64,000 nucleotides of DNA from an uncultured Muribaculaceae bacterium (GCA_910586565.1 CAJUIT010000003.1:1-64000); one strand, 5' to 3'; counted from the stretch's first letter, positions 34,623 to 43,621 are shown. Notes: a model not told the origin generated them from the sequence alone. Translations and numbers: made by a program.

Positions 34623-35681
34623 TCAATCCTCCACGAATCCCAATTCGTGGCGCAGGTTATAGTTGTTGCGCAGTTGCTCGAAGCGGCCGGGAGTGAATTC
34701 CTCTTTTAGCATTTCGGTGTCGGCCACGGGGTTGTAGCTATCTGAAATCGTGTCGCGGTTGATTCTGATGCCCGCAGGCTCGGCCGGGGGAACGTCGGTG
34801 ATTTCTCTGTCGGTAATGCCGAAGAAACGCAGGGCTGCGCTCGTGGCGGCGGCTGTGGCGCGCTTTTTCCCCTCAACCGAATATCCGGCGATGTGGGGGG
34901 TGGCGATAGCGGCACGGCTCAATAGCTCGCCGTTAAGGGCCGGTTCACCTTCCCAGCAGTCAACTACGCATTCTGATGCTTTTCCGCTCCTCAGCGCGCT
35001 TAAAAGCGCCTCTGTGTCGATTACAGGGCCGCGTGCGGCATTTATGATGACAGGTTGCCGTTGCAACGAGTTGAAAAAAGCCTCGTTGGCAAGATGATGA
35101 GTTGGGTGTGCCCCTGTTTTTGTGTGAGGGGTGTGGAAGGTGATTATGTCGGCCTGTGCGGCAATATCTTCGAGAGCTACAAACGGCACGGAATCCGCAT
35201 CGGCGCGCAGGGATGTATTTGCGGCCCTCTGCCGTTCCTGCAAGGGCGGGTCGCAGGCGAGCACCTTAAATCCCATTGCACGCCCCCAACGGGCAACAAT
35301 CGAGCCCACATGCCCCAATCCAACGATGCCTATTGTGGTGTTGGCAGGATTGATATCTTTCCGCAACGCAAACACCGACGCCCACACATATTGCGCTACT
35401 GCCGGAGCGTTGCACCCCGGCGCCGAAACAACTTCAATCCCATGCTCGCGGCAATATTCGAGGTCGATATGGTCGGTGCCTATTGTGGCAGTGGCGATAA
35501 ATTTCACCCGTGAACCGTTGAGCAGCGCGGCATTGCAGCGGGTGCGGGTGCGCACAATCAGTGCGTCGGCATCGGCAACGGCCTCGGGTGTGATGGCTTC
35601 AGGGGGGAGAAACAGCGCATCGGCAACGCCTTTGAAGGTGTCGCCGACGTAGGGGATGTGTGATTCAATAATGATTTTCAT
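34623..35681 (-). CDS. pdxB: 4-phosphoerythronate dehydrogenase
   Basis: Second enzyme of DXP-dependent pyridoxal phosphate synthesis, oxidising 4-phosphoerythronate. I use the ATG at 35681 (MKIIIESHIPYVGDTFKGV, 352 residues) as in the family. Rossmann motif GIVGLGHVGSI near 117-127, catalytic Arg and Glu regions, VINAARGPVID and the HIAGYSVEGK segment that distinguishes PdxB from other D-2-hydroxyacid dehydrogenases are present. pdxJ lies 32 kb away in this window. Confidence 0.95.
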   Translation of the reverse strand: MKIIIESHIPYVGDTFKGVADALFLPPEAITPEAVADADALIVRTRTRCNAALLNGSRVKFIATATIGTDHIDLEYCREHGIEVVSAPGCNAPAVAQYVWASVFALRKDINPANTTIGIVGLGHVGSIVARWGRAMGFKVLACDPPLQERQRAANTSLRADADSVPFVALEDIAAQADIITFHTPHTKTGAHPTHHLANEAFFNSLQRQPVIINAARGPVIDTEALLSALRSGKASECVVDCWEGEPALNGELLSRAAIATPHIAGYSVEGKKRATAAATSAALRFFGITDREITDVPPAEPAGIRINRDTISDSYNPVADTEMLKEEFTPGRFEQLRNNYNLRHELGFVED

Positions 35682-35732
35682 TGCGGGAGGGGAATTTTGG
35701 AGCACGCGCTCAGGTGTGCCTCGGGGGCGTCG

Positions 35733-36713
35733 TTATGCCACGGCCCAGCAGTAGAGAGCCGCGTAGATTGCGATAATCAGCAGAATCGCGATGTAGCTGC
35801 GACGGTGGCGGCGGTAGGTGAAGAAGTGCCCCACCTGATAGGCGGCAAGCATATCGAGCAACGGCAGATAGAAAGTGAAATTATTGAAATTCACCAATGC
35901 GAACACCGTTGTGAAAGCAAACAGCATTGTGAAAAAGCCATTGTAGGCCCGCACACGCGAGTTGTAGCTTAGAATCTTAAGGATATTGGCAATGGTGAAC
36001 ACAATGCCTGTAACCACGGTGAAAGCGGCGGCGACCATCGTCTGAACCATGTCGGCGGTGTTGAACAGTGACCATGCCACCACCATTTCGGGAAGCGACA
36101 GCTGCGAAGGGTCGATGAATCCCAGCCCGAAAGCTATCCATGCCGGGGTAATCAATCCGAGCAGAGCGGCAAGAAAAGTGCGCAGGGAGAACATGCGCAT
36201 CTGCATCGTGCCAATCAGTAACACCGGCGCATAGAACAGGTAGGCCAGTTGGGTGAATGCTGCGCACCCGAGCAGAAAGAACATCATGAACACCCGGCGT
36301 TGGCCGTCGCCATAGCCGAACACCGAGAAGAGCAGCATGGTGCACACCAACATGAGCAATGCCAGAAGCGTGCCGCCATAGAATTGCCCCAGCACCACCG
36401 GCAGGGCAATCTGCATCACCAAAAACATGGTGGCAACCAGAGAGGTGAGGCTTCGCAACACGTTGAACTCGCGATTGATGTAGACCGTGAGCATTGCCAC
36501 AAGCATGTTGACCCCGAGGTTTACCACGGCCGAAACCCATCCGAATCCGAGCCACAGGTTGGCCGACGGGAGGCCGAAGCCGAGGTTGCCGGCAATCTGC
36601 ACCACAGCACCGCGCTCCCACGCCACGGCGCAGCTCACGCAGGCCAGGAAGCCTATCAGAACTGTTGCTCCCTTGGCATGGAAAAACTCGGTTATGTGTC
36701 GGTCGCGTATCAT
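35733..36713 (-). CDS. Polytopic membrane protein of unknown function
   Basis: A 326-residue protein with about nine hydrophobic segments and a basic YRRHRRSY loop before the last helix. I do not recognise a domain beyond a Bacteroidales-type uncharacterised integral membrane protein. It sits between purD and pdxB on the same strand with gaps of about 40-50 bases, so the three may form one transcript (purD-membrane protein-pdxB). Length and start (MIRDRHITEFF) look natural. Confidence 0.8.
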   Translation of the reverse strand: MIRDRHITEFFHAKGATVLIGFLACVSCAVAWERGAVVQIAGNLGFGLPSANLWLGFGWVSAVVNLGVNMLVAMLTVYINREFNVLRSLTSLVATMFLVMQIALPVVLGQFYGGTLLALLMLVCTMLLFSVFGYGDGQRRVFMMFFLLGCAAFTQLAYLFYAPVLLIGTMQMRMFSLRTFLAALLGLITPAWIAFGLGFIDPSQLSLPEMVVAWSLFNTADMVQTMVAAAFTVVTGIVFTIANILKILSYNSRVRAYNGFFTMLFAFTTVFALVNFNNFTFYLPLLDMLAAYQVGHFFTYRRHRRSYIAILLIIAIYAALYCWAVA

Positions 36714-36754
36714 TTCACGTCAAGGGTGCCCCTCGGGAAACATATATTGAAATC

Positions 36755-38029
36755 TTATTTCATGAGGTCGAGGCCGATGTCGCGGCGGAAGTATTTCCCC
36801 TCGAAGTCAACGGTTTTGGCGGCTTCGAAGCTGCGGGCCAAAGCCGAGGGGATGTCGGTTCCGTAGGAACTTGCCGCAATCACACGGCCACCCGAGGTGA
36901 CGAGCTCTCCTGCTTCGTTGCGGGCGGTGCCTGCGTGGAAAAGGATGGTGTCGCCGACGGCATCGGTGCCTGTTATCACTTTTCCTTTGGGATAGGAACC
37001 GGGGTAGCCACCCGAAACGAGCATCACGGTCACGGCAGTGCGGGGGTCGATTTCCAAAGGCATATCGCCGAGGTCCCCCTTGGCAGCGGCAGCCAAAAGC
37101 GGAACGAGGTCGGAGGCCACGCGCAGCATCACAGCCTCGGTTTCGGGGTCGCCCATGCGCACGTTGTATTCAATCACCATCGGCTCACCCTCAACGTTGA
37201 TGAGACCCAGGAAGATGAACCCGCGGTAGTCGATGCCGCGGTTGATGAGGCCGTTGACGGTGGGTTTTACAATCCGCTCCTCAACCTTTGCCATGAATTC
37301 GTCGTTGGCGAACGGCACGGGGCTGACAGCGCCCATTCCGCCTGTGTTGAGGCCGGTGTCACCCTCGCCGATGCGTTTGTAGTCCTTGGCAACGGGCAGG
37401 ATGCGGTAGCCGCCGTGACCGTCGGTGAGAACGAACACCGAGCATTCAATCCCCTTGAGGAACTCCTCGATAACCACGGTTGCCGACGACGCGCCGAACA
37501 TGCCCGAAAGCATCTCTTTGAGTTCGCGGCGCGCTTCGTCGATGGTGTCGACAATCAGCACACCTTTGCCTGCGGCCAAACCGTCGGCCTTGAGCACATA
37601 AGGGGGACGCAACTCCTCAAGGAAGCGGTAGCCCTCCTCAATGGTGTCGAGGGTGAAACTGCGGTAGCGCGCGGTGGGGATGTTGTTCTCAACCATGAAC
37701 TGTTTGGCGAAATCCTTGCTCCCTTCGAGCATGGCACCTGCTTTCACAGGGCCTACAACAAGCAGCTCCGGGCGGGTGTCGCGGAAAAAGTCGGCAATTC
37801 CGGCCACTAACGGGTCCTCGTTGCCAACCACGAGCATGTCGATGGCATTGGCTGCGATGAAGTCGCTGACGGCTTTGAAATCGAGGGGTGAGATGGCCAC
37901 GTTTTCGCCGAAAGCGCCTGTGCCGCCGTTGCCGGGGGCGATGAACAGTTTGTCAACGAGTGGACTTTGTGAAATTTTCCAGGCCAATGCCGATTCGCGG
38001 CCGCCTGAACCAAGAAGCAGAAGGTTCAT
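36755..38029 (-). CDS. purD: Phosphoribosylamine-glycine ligase (GAR synthetase)
   Basis: Second step of purine synthesis, ATP-grasp ligation of phosphoribosylamine and glycine. The 424-residue protein starts MNLLLLGSGGRESALAWKIS, shows the GNGGT loop, the ATP-grasp KADGLAAGKGV segment near 142-152, and the GGMGAVSP motif. Standard length and no anomalies. Confidence 0.97.
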   Translation of the reverse strand: MNLLLLGSGGRESALAWKISQSPLVDKLFIAPGNGGTGAFGENVAISPLDFKAVSDFIAANAIDMLVVGNEDPLVAGIADFFRDTRPELLVVGPVKAGAMLEGSKDFAKQFMVENNIPTARYRSFTLDTIEEGYRFLEELRPPYVLKADGLAAGKGVLIVDTIDEARRELKEMLSGMFGASSATVVIEEFLKGIECSVFVLTDGHGGYRILPVAKDYKRIGEGDTGLNTGGMGAVSPVPFANDEFMAKVEERIVKPTVNGLINRGIDYRGFIFLGLINVEGEPMVIEYNVRMGDPETEAVMLRVASDLVPLLAAAAKGDLGDMPLEIDPRTAVTVMLVSGGYPGSYPKGKVITGTDAVGDTILFHAGTARNEAGELVTSGGRVIAASSYGTDIPSALARSFEAAKTVDFEGKYFRRDIGLDLMK

Positions 38030-38129
38030 GGTGGGGTGAATGTTATGTGGGTTAAGTTGATTTATGTTCTGACACGCGCTGAGGGCCGAGCGGTTTGCAC
38101 GTTTCAGCGCGATTCATAGCGCATTAGGC

Positions 38130-39872
38130 TTATGCCTCCTCGCCACCGTCGTTTTTGCGGCGACGCGGGCGCATGCCGGGCAAGGTGGGTTGCTTGCCGG
38201 TGATGAGTTTCAATGCTTCCTCACTGCGGCGCGCTGCAAGGGGATTTTCCGACACGGGACGCTCAAACTCGTTGTGCTCGACTTTCGACGGGAAATGTTT
38301 TCCCGCTCCGGGACGACCGGGGCGGAAATCGGCGGTTGTGGCTTTGCGCCCTTCGCCGTTGAAGGGTGCGGTGTTGCGAGAGCCGGGGCGGTAGCGCTCC
38401 TCGAGTTTGTTGCGCGGGGGCTTGGCCTTGAATTCGCGGCGTTCGCGGCGCTTGTCGGCAAAGTTGCGCTCTTCGCCCGAACGGCCGTCGCGGAAGCGGC
38501 GCTTCTCTTCCCCTGTGCCGTTTTCGTCATCGTCGAATTTGCGGTAGGGGCGGCGTTCGCGGTCGAACTTACGGTCAAATTTCCGGTCGCGGTCACGGTC
38601 GAATTTGTCGCGGCGGTCAAATTTCCCGTCACGACCCTTGAAAGAGGGTTTGCCCGAACGGCGAGCCGCTTTTTTCTCGGTTTTCTTCTCCTCAAGTTCG
38701 CGCAGGCGGCCACCTTCGCGGCGGAAGCTCTTGTAGTCACCCTCAAAGATGATGTATTCGCGCAGCTCGCATTCAATCGACCCGTTGAGGATGGGGAGTT
38801 TAACCGACGGAGCAAGTCCGATTTGTGAGATATATTCGTTTTTGGCTGCGATAATCCATGCGTGGTAGCCTTTGAACACGTTTTTGAGCTTCTGGCCGAT
38901 GAGTGCGTAGAGGCCATCCATATCCTCGGAGCTGATTCGTTCACCGTAGGGGGGATTGGTCACCATCACGCCGTTGGCCGGAGCTTCGGTCCATGCCGAC
39001 AGGGGTTTGGTCTGCAGCTCAATCATGCGACCCACGCCGGCGCTTTTTATGTTGCGTTCGGCAATCTCCACGGCTTTAGGCGATATGTCGGCACCGTAGA
39101 TTTTGAAATCAAAGTTGCGTTCGTTGGAGTCGTCGTTGTAGAGGCGGTCGAAAAGCTCGTGGTCGAAATCTTTCCAGTTCTCGAATGAGAAATGCTTGCG
39201 GTAGACTCCGGGGTTGATGTTGGCCGCGATGAGAGCCGCCTCGATTAGGAATGTGCCGGAACCGCACATGGGGTCGACCAGCGGGCAGTCGCCGCGCCAG
39301 CCGCTTCGCAGGATAATGCCGGCGGCGAGCACTTCGTTGATGGGAGCCTCGGTCTGAGCCACGCGGTAGCCGCGTTTGTGGAGCGATTCGCCCGACGAGT
39401 CGAGCGACAGGGTCACATCCTCGCCCGAGATGTGAACGTTAATCATCACGTCGGCATCCTGAAGACGCACACCGGGGCGTTTGTCGTCGCCGTAGCGGTC
39501 TTTGAACCAGTCGACAATCGCGTCCTTAACGCGATATGTTACAAAACGTGAGTGGGTGAATTCGTCGCTGAAGGCAACGGTGTCGATTGAGAAAGTGCTC
39601 CCTACCGACATGAGCGAGCCCCAGTCGAATTCTTTGGCGTGTTCATACAGTTCGTCGGTGTTTCGGGCGGTGAACTTATAGATTGGTTTGAGAATGCGCA
39701 ACGCTGTGCGGCAGCACAGATTGGCCTTGTAAAGCATCTCAAGGTCACCTTCAAACGACACCATGCGGCGCCCGGGTTCTACATTCTCGGCACCAAGGCC
39801 GCGCAATTCCTCGGCCAACACATCTTCCAGACCCTGGAAGGTTTTAGCCACCATTTCAAAACGTTCTTTCAT
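38130..39872 (-). CDS. THUMP-domain RNA methyltransferase (RlmL N-terminal type) with Arg-rich tail
   Basis: A SAM-dependent methyltransferase that in relatives methylates 23S rRNA guanine (YcbY/RlmL N-half family). A THUMP domain lies at about 45-165, DPMCGSGTFLIEAALIAANI is the SAM-binding region and NPPYGERIS the catalytic NPPY motif. After about residue 387 the chain becomes a roughly 190-residue low-complexity tail full of KFDR/DRDRKFDRKF/RRERREF repeats, predicted disordered and nucleic-acid-binding. The methyltransferase core is complete. A -7 box CAAAGATA (minus-strand TATCTTTG) lies at 39895-39902. Confidence 0.92.
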   Translation of the reverse strand: MKERFEMVAKTFQGLEDVLAEELRGLGAENVEPGRRMVSFEGDLEMLYKANLCCRTALRILKPIYKFTARNTDELYEHAKEFDWGSLMSVGSTFSIDTVAFSDEFTHSRFVTYRVKDAIVDWFKDRYGDDKRPGVRLQDADVMINVHISGEDVTLSLDSSGESLHKRGYRVAQTEAPINEVLAAGIILRSGWRGDCPLVDPMCGSGTFLIEAALIAANINPGVYRKHFSFENWKDFDHELFDRLYNDDSNERNFDFKIYGADISPKAVEIAERNIKSAGVGRMIELQTKPLSAWTEAPANGVMVTNPPYGERISSEDMDGLYALIGQKLKNVFKGYHAWIIAAKNEYISQIGLAPSVKLPILNGSIECELREYIIFEGDYKSFRREGGRLRELEEKKTEKKAARRSGKPSFKGRDGKFDRRDKFDRDRDRKFDRKFDRERRPYRKFDDDENGTGEEKRRFRDGRSGEERNFADKRRERREFKAKPPRNKLEERYRPGSRNTAPFNGEGRKATTADFRPGRPGAGKHFPSKVEHNEFERPVSENPLAARRSEEALKLITGKQPTLPGMRPRRRKNDGGEEA

Positions 39873-39894
39873 CGTAACGGACTCTATTATCCTG

Positions 39895-39902
39895 CAAAGA
39901 TA
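39895..39902 (-). promoter_or_regulatory. -7 box for the THUMP methyltransferase gene
   Basis: TATCTTTG on the minus strand, 23 bases before the ATG at 39872; no clear -33 TTTG at about 20 bases. Confidence 0.45.
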
Positions 39903-39973
39903 CGAAAAAAGACGGTAGGTTAGTTTTTAGTGGGGAGTTTTTAGTTGTTAGTTGCGGGTGATGGCTCCCGCAA

Positions 39974-40399
39974 TCAGATGTGTAGGATGTTGCGCGCAAT
40001 GGTCCAACCCGCTATGATGATTAGGATGACGGCGAGAGCCGCCGGTGAGGTGATGCGGGTGTGGAGGCGGCTGAGTGAGGCGTTGGCCGGGAACAGGTAG
40101 GCGCTCAGCAGCAGAAGCAGATAGACGATGCCGAACGGCAGCAGAAGGTTTACAGCGAAAGCATCGATGAAGTGGCCGTGCAGCAGATGCATGAGTGCGC
40201 GTTGGCTGCCGCAACCGGGGCACGACCATCCCGTGAGAGCTTTGAAAAGGCATCGTGGCATGGTGTGGGTGAGGTTGACAACCGCGATATAAAGCAACAG
40301 CAGAGCCGCCGCAACCGCTGAGGCTGCGCCGGCTCTGAGTAGTCGTTGGCGTGTCGACGCCGTTTGTTCCCTACGTGGAACGGGTGGAGGCGTTTTCAC
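39974..40399 (-). CDS. DUF2752 family membrane protein
   Basis: A protein of about 141 residues beginning with GTG at 40399 (KTPPPVPRREQTASTRQRLL), overlapping the stop of the preceding gene as GTGA, which signals translational coupling. The diagnostic DUF2752 core TGWSCPGCGSQRALMHLLHG carries the Cys-Pro-x-Cys-Gly motif, followed by two membrane helices. Function is not established. An open frame extends further upstream, but it overlaps the upstream gene entirely and has no family similarity. Confidence 0.82.
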   Translation of the reverse strand: MKTPPPVPRREQTASTRQRLLRAGAASAVAAALLLLYIAVVNLTHTMPRCLFKALTGWSCPGCGSQRALMHLLHGHFIDAFAVNLLLPFGIVYLLLLLSAYLFPANASLSRLHTRITSPAALAVILIIIAGWTIARNILHI

Positions 40400-40992
40400 T
40401 GGAACATTCCCATGATAGCCATCTGGAAAGGCCAGCTTACCGCACCGAGCACAATCGAGGCGATGATAAACCATTGAGCCAATTCGGAATAGCGTTTGGC
40501 TTTGGCAAGGTCGCCTTTGTAGTAGGCGCTCTTTGTCATCGAAGCGAAAATGATTGCGGGGATACCCACGATGGTGCAGCAAAGCAGGGTGGCGATGATT
40601 GACCACGCGATGTAGGCCGGAGGGCACGGCTCGTCTGGCAAGGTGCGGGTCTGTGCCTGTGGCTGCGGTTGCTGCATCGGTTGTTGCATCGTGTCGCAGG
40701 GCGCTTGCACCGGTTCGGGTTCGGGCTGCACAGGCTCGGGCTCGCATTCGCAGGGCTGCTGAAAGTTCTGTTGGGCGTGCATGGCTGCTTCCTGTTGGGC
40801 ACGGAATCGTGCCTCGGCTTCGGCAGCCTGCATGCGCAGACCTTCGGCAAGTTCGGGAACGGTGGCTGCGGCCACCCAATCGGGAAGCCCTTCAAACCAC
40901 ACGAGTGTGTCGGCATTCAGTCCCGATTCCAGCAGCTGTTGCGCGCTGAACGGACCTGCATGGCGGTCATCGACAATTATCCAGTATTTCAT
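40396..40992 (-). CDS. GYF_2 plus CD225/dispanin-domain membrane protein
   Basis: A 198-residue protein: an N-terminal GYF_2 domain (about 3-50, WIIVDDRHAGPFSAQQLLES), a Gln/Pro/Glu-rich linker (about 55-135, with PEPVQPEPEPVQ) and two C-terminal membrane helices of the CD225/dispanin type (AYIAWSIIATLLCCTIVGIP and the AKRYSELAQWFIIASIVLGA segment). GYF-CD225 fusions with a DUF2752 partner are a common Bacteroidales pairing; function unknown. Overlaps the DUF2752 gene by four bases. Confidence 0.9.
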   Translation of the reverse strand: MKYWIIVDDRHAGPFSAQQLLESGLNADTLVWFEGLPDWVAAATVPELAEGLRMQAAEAEARFRAQQEAAMHAQQNFQQPCECEPEPVQPEPEPVQAPCDTMQQPMQQPQPQAQTRTLPDEPCPPAYIAWSIIATLLCCTIVGIPAIIFASMTKSAYYKGDLAKAKRYSELAQWFIIASIVLGAVSWPFQMAIMGMFQ

Positions 40993-41061
40993 CTTTCGTT
41001 GGGATGTTGGCTGTTGTGTTCACGCATTGCCGTGTTGCCCGTGAACGCAGCGTGGTGGATG

Positions 41062-41949
41062 TTAGAAGTACTTGGTTTCGGTGCCCCAGATGGCGGTGAG
41101 CAGGTTGTTGGCCAAGCCGCTTGCGCCGATGCGGAAGTATTCGTTGGTGAGCCATTTCTCACCGAGAATCTCTTTCACGATGCAATAGTAGCTAACGGCG
41201 TCCTCGGTTGAGCGCACACCTCCGGCGGGTTTGAAACCAACCATGTTGCCTGTCTTTTCGTAATATTCCTTGATGCACTGGCACATTACGTAGGCGGCTT
41301 CGAGGCTTGCACCGGGGTATTCCTTGCCGGTTGAGGTCTTGATGAAGTCGGCACCGCTCCACATTGCCAGCACTGAGGCGGCTTTGATGTTGGCGGCGGT
41401 TTTGAGGGCACCTGTCTCGAGGATAACTTTCAGGCGGGCATCGCGGCAGGCGTGTTTGAGTTCGGTAATTTCGTCGCACACCTCCTCGTAGTCACCGTCG
41501 AGGAAATTGCCGAGGTTTAGAACAATGTCGATTTCATCGGCGCCACCTTCAACGGCGAGGGCTGTTTCGGCAACTTTAACTTCGATGAACGACTGTGATG
41601 AGGGGAAGCATCCCGACACGCATGCAATGTCGACATCGCTCACTTCGAGCACCGAGCGCACAACCTGCGAGAAGTTGGGGTAGACGCAGATTGCAGCCAC
41701 GTTTTTCATTTCGGGGTGTTCGTTGTCGAACTGGTTCACCTTTTCGGTGAAATCGGCCACGCTCCGGGGGGAGTCGGTCGAGCGCAGTGTTGTGAGGTCG
41801 ATGCAGTTGAACAGGAATTTGTAGACTTCCTCGTTCATGTTTTCCTGCAGGTGGTCGCCGAGAATCTTGTCGACGGCGGCTTTCACGGCGATATCGTCGG
41901 TGAGAACCTGGCTCTCGGCGATGGCCTTTGTGTATTTGTCTTCGGTCAT
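41062..41949 (-). CDS. deoC: Deoxyribose-phosphate aldolase
   Basis: Cleaves 2-deoxyribose-5-phosphate to acetaldehyde and glyceraldehyde-3-phosphate. The 295-residue TIM barrel contains the Schiff-base lysine at about 204 in FIKTSTG, GADEIDIVLNLG and the GFKPAGGVRSTEDA block. It is longer than the roughly 250-residue short form because of an N-terminal extension of about 50 residues, typical of the Bacteroidetes and Escherichia coli-like class. It is preceded by the carboxynorspermidine synthase gene, 60 bases upstream. Confidence 0.95.
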   Translation of the reverse strand: MTEDKYTKAIAESQVLTDDIAVKAAVDKILGDHLQENMNEEVYKFLFNCIDLTTLRSTDSPRSVADFTEKVNQFDNEHPEMKNVAAICVYPNFSQVVRSVLEVSDVDIACVSGCFPSSQSFIEVKVAETALAVEGGADEIDIVLNLGNFLDGDYEEVCDEITELKHACRDARLKVILETGALKTAANIKAASVLAMWSGADFIKTSTGKEYPGASLEAAYVMCQCIKEYYEKTGNMVGFKPAGGVRSTEDAVSYYCIVKEILGEKWLTNEYFRIGASGLANNLLTAIWGTETKYF

Positions 41950-42009
41950 AACGGGTTTTATTGTTGGGTTTGATTAAGGTCGCTCCGTTGGGGAGGGGTG
42001 CTCTGATTG

Positions 42010-43239
42010 TCAGAGCACCTCCAGGTCGCCGTTCACAACTTCGTGCCAGGGGAGACCCTGCACCGAAAGCTGCTCCATGAACGGATCGGGATCAAATTCT
42101 TCAACGTTGTGAACGCCCGGTTTGTTCCATTTGCCGGTGAGGAACATCATGGCGCCAATCATCGCGGGCACTCCGGTGGTGTAGCTCACGGCCTGCATGC
42201 CGGTTTCCACATAGGCTGCATGGTGGGAGCAGTTGTTGTAGATGTAGTAGGTCATGGGCTCGCCCTCTTTGTTCTTGCCCGAGATGCGGCAGCCGATTGA
42301 GGTTTCACCGGTGTAGTTCTCGCCAAGTTCCTGCGGGTCGGGAAGAACGGCTTTGAGGAACTGCAGGGGCACGATTTTCTGACCGTTGTAGTCGATTTCG
42401 TCGATGCGTGCCATGCCGATTGCCTCGATAACGCGCAGGTGGGTGAGATATTCCTGGCCGAAAGTCATCCAGAAACGGGCCTGACGGATGGTGGGGAAGT
42501 TCTGCACCAGCGATTCAAGCTCCTCGTGATAGAGCAGATAGCTGTCGCGCGGGCCGATGTTGGGGTAGGTGAGCGATTTGTGGAATTCGAGAGGTTTTGT
42601 TGTCACCCACTCACCGTTGAGCCAATAGCGGCCGTTCTGGGTGATTTCGCGGATGTTGATTTCGGGGTTGAAGTTGGTGGCGAAAGCTTTGCCGTGGTTG
42701 CCGGCGTTGCAGTCAACGATGTCGAGGGTTTCCATCGCCGAGAAATAATGCTTGGCGGCATAGGCGGTGAACACGCCCGACACGCCCGGGTCGAAGCCGC
42801 AGCCGAGAATGGCGGTGAGGCCGGCTTTCTCGAAACGCTCGCGGTAGGCCCACTGCCAGGAATACTCGAAATGTGCCACGTCGCGCGGCTCGTAGTTAGC
42901 GGTGTCGAGGTAGTTGACGCCGCATTCGAGGCAGGCATCCATTATGGTGAGGTCCTGATAGGGGAGTGCCACGTTGATGACCATTTCGGGGCGGTGGCGG
43001 CGGAAAAGCTCGCAGAGCTGCTCAACGCTGTCGGCATCCACGCTGTCGGTTGAGATTGCGGGAAGGTTGGTTTGCCCGCGTCGGGCAGCCGCTTCGGCAA
43101 TTGCCTGAGCCAGCGCGTCGCATTTGCGGCGTGTGCGCGAGGCAATTACTATTTCGCTGAACACTTCGGGATTCTGTGCGCACTTGTGGGCTACCACGCT
43201 GCCCACGCCTCCGGCGCCGATGATGATAACTTTTGCCAT
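42010..43239 (-). CDS. Carboxynorspermidine synthase (saccharopine dehydrogenase family)
   Basis: The 409-residue NADPH enzyme reduces the Schiff base of aspartate semialdehyde and a diamine to carboxynorspermidine or carboxyspermidine, as in the alternative polyamine pathway of gut Bacteroidetes. GAGGVGSVVAHKCA at about 8-21 binds the cofactor; GCGFDPGVSGVF (about 158-169), DCNAGNHG and the long C-terminal domain with IYNNCSHHAAY fit the family. The usual decarboxylase partner (nspC) is not in the window. Promoter-like CAAATTTA (minus-strand TAAATTTG) lies at 43367-43374. Confidence 0.88.
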   Translation of the reverse strand: MAKVIIIGAGGVGSVVAHKCAQNPEVFSEIVIASRTRRKCDALAQAIAEAAARRGQTNLPAISTDSVDADSVEQLCELFRRHRPEMVINVALPYQDLTIMDACLECGVNYLDTANYEPRDVAHFEYSWQWAYRERFEKAGLTAILGCGFDPGVSGVFTAYAAKHYFSAMETLDIVDCNAGNHGKAFATNFNPEINIREITQNGRYWLNGEWVTTKPLEFHKSLTYPNIGPRDSYLLYHEELESLVQNFPTIRQARFWMTFGQEYLTHLRVIEAIGMARIDEIDYNGQKIVPLQFLKAVLPDPQELGENYTGETSIGCRISGKNKEGEPMTYYIYNNCSHHAAYVETGMQAVSYTTGVPAMIGAMMFLTGKWNKPGVHNVEEFDPDPFMEQLSVQGLPWHEVVNGDLEVL

Positions 43240-43366
43240 TATGGTTGTGTTGGTCCTTTTATCCGGGGCGCAGTTGGCGGCTCCGGAAAGGGGTTGTTAG
43301 AAAAACGTTTTGTTCTTTGGGGTTGTTTGTGTGTTAAAAGCGTCAACACGCTTAACCCTCAAAATG

Positions 43367-43374
43367 CAAATTTA
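43367..43374 (-). promoter_or_regulatory. -7 box for the carboxynorspermidine synthase gene
   Basis: TAAATTTG on the minus strand about 130 bases upstream of the start; no clear TTTG at the usual spacing. Confidence 0.35.
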
Positions 43375-43415
43375 ACTCAAAAAATCGGGATAACGACCCG
43401 GCGGTGAAGTTTTTT

Positions 43416-43425
43416 TGGTAATTTT
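43416..43425 (+). promoter_or_regulatory. -7 box TAATTTTG before the uvrC leader element
   Basis: GGTAATTTTG sits just before the structured repeat element; a transcript starting here would begin at its left terminal repeat. The -33 region is weak. Confidence 0.35.
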
Positions 43426-43433
43426 GATATTGA

Positions 43434-43621
43434 ATAAGTAAGTCATGAAAATTATTACGTATATGACAAAATTAGAAACTTTATATCCTTGCCTGTGTTT
43501 TTTCGGCGCTTTTCACTCTCATCTTCAGTCGTGTAGCACACTACACTCCTTCATCTTCGGGTGAAAATCGCCCGAAAAAACTTCAGTCAATGATATAAAA
43601 TAATTTCCACGACTTACTTAT
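43434..43621. mobile_element. MITE-like structured element with 23-bp terminal inverted repeats
   Basis: Terminal repeats at 43434-43456 and 43599-43621 are inverted copies with two mismatches (left begins ATAAGTAAGTCATG, right ends CACGACTTACTTAT). Inside, TTTTTTCGG...GCTTTTCAC (from 43498) pairs with GTGAAAATCGCCCGAAAAAA (43561-43580), around a CGTGTAGCACACTACAC hairpin. The whole stretch of about 190 bases is AT-rich and encodes nothing. Its right end overlaps the first two bases of the uvrC ATG. I see no target-site duplication, so mobility is inferred only from the repeats. Confidence 0.55.

Noticed and set aside
39974..40879. Longer frame of 301 codons for the DUF2752 gene
   Set aside because: The extra 160 residues overlap the CD225 gene and have the composition of an antiframe; the GTG at 40399 with a GTGA overlap explains the start.
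43434..43621. Element before uvrC as an insertion sequence
   Set aside because: There is no transposase frame and no target duplication; I keep it only as a MITE-like or structured leader element.
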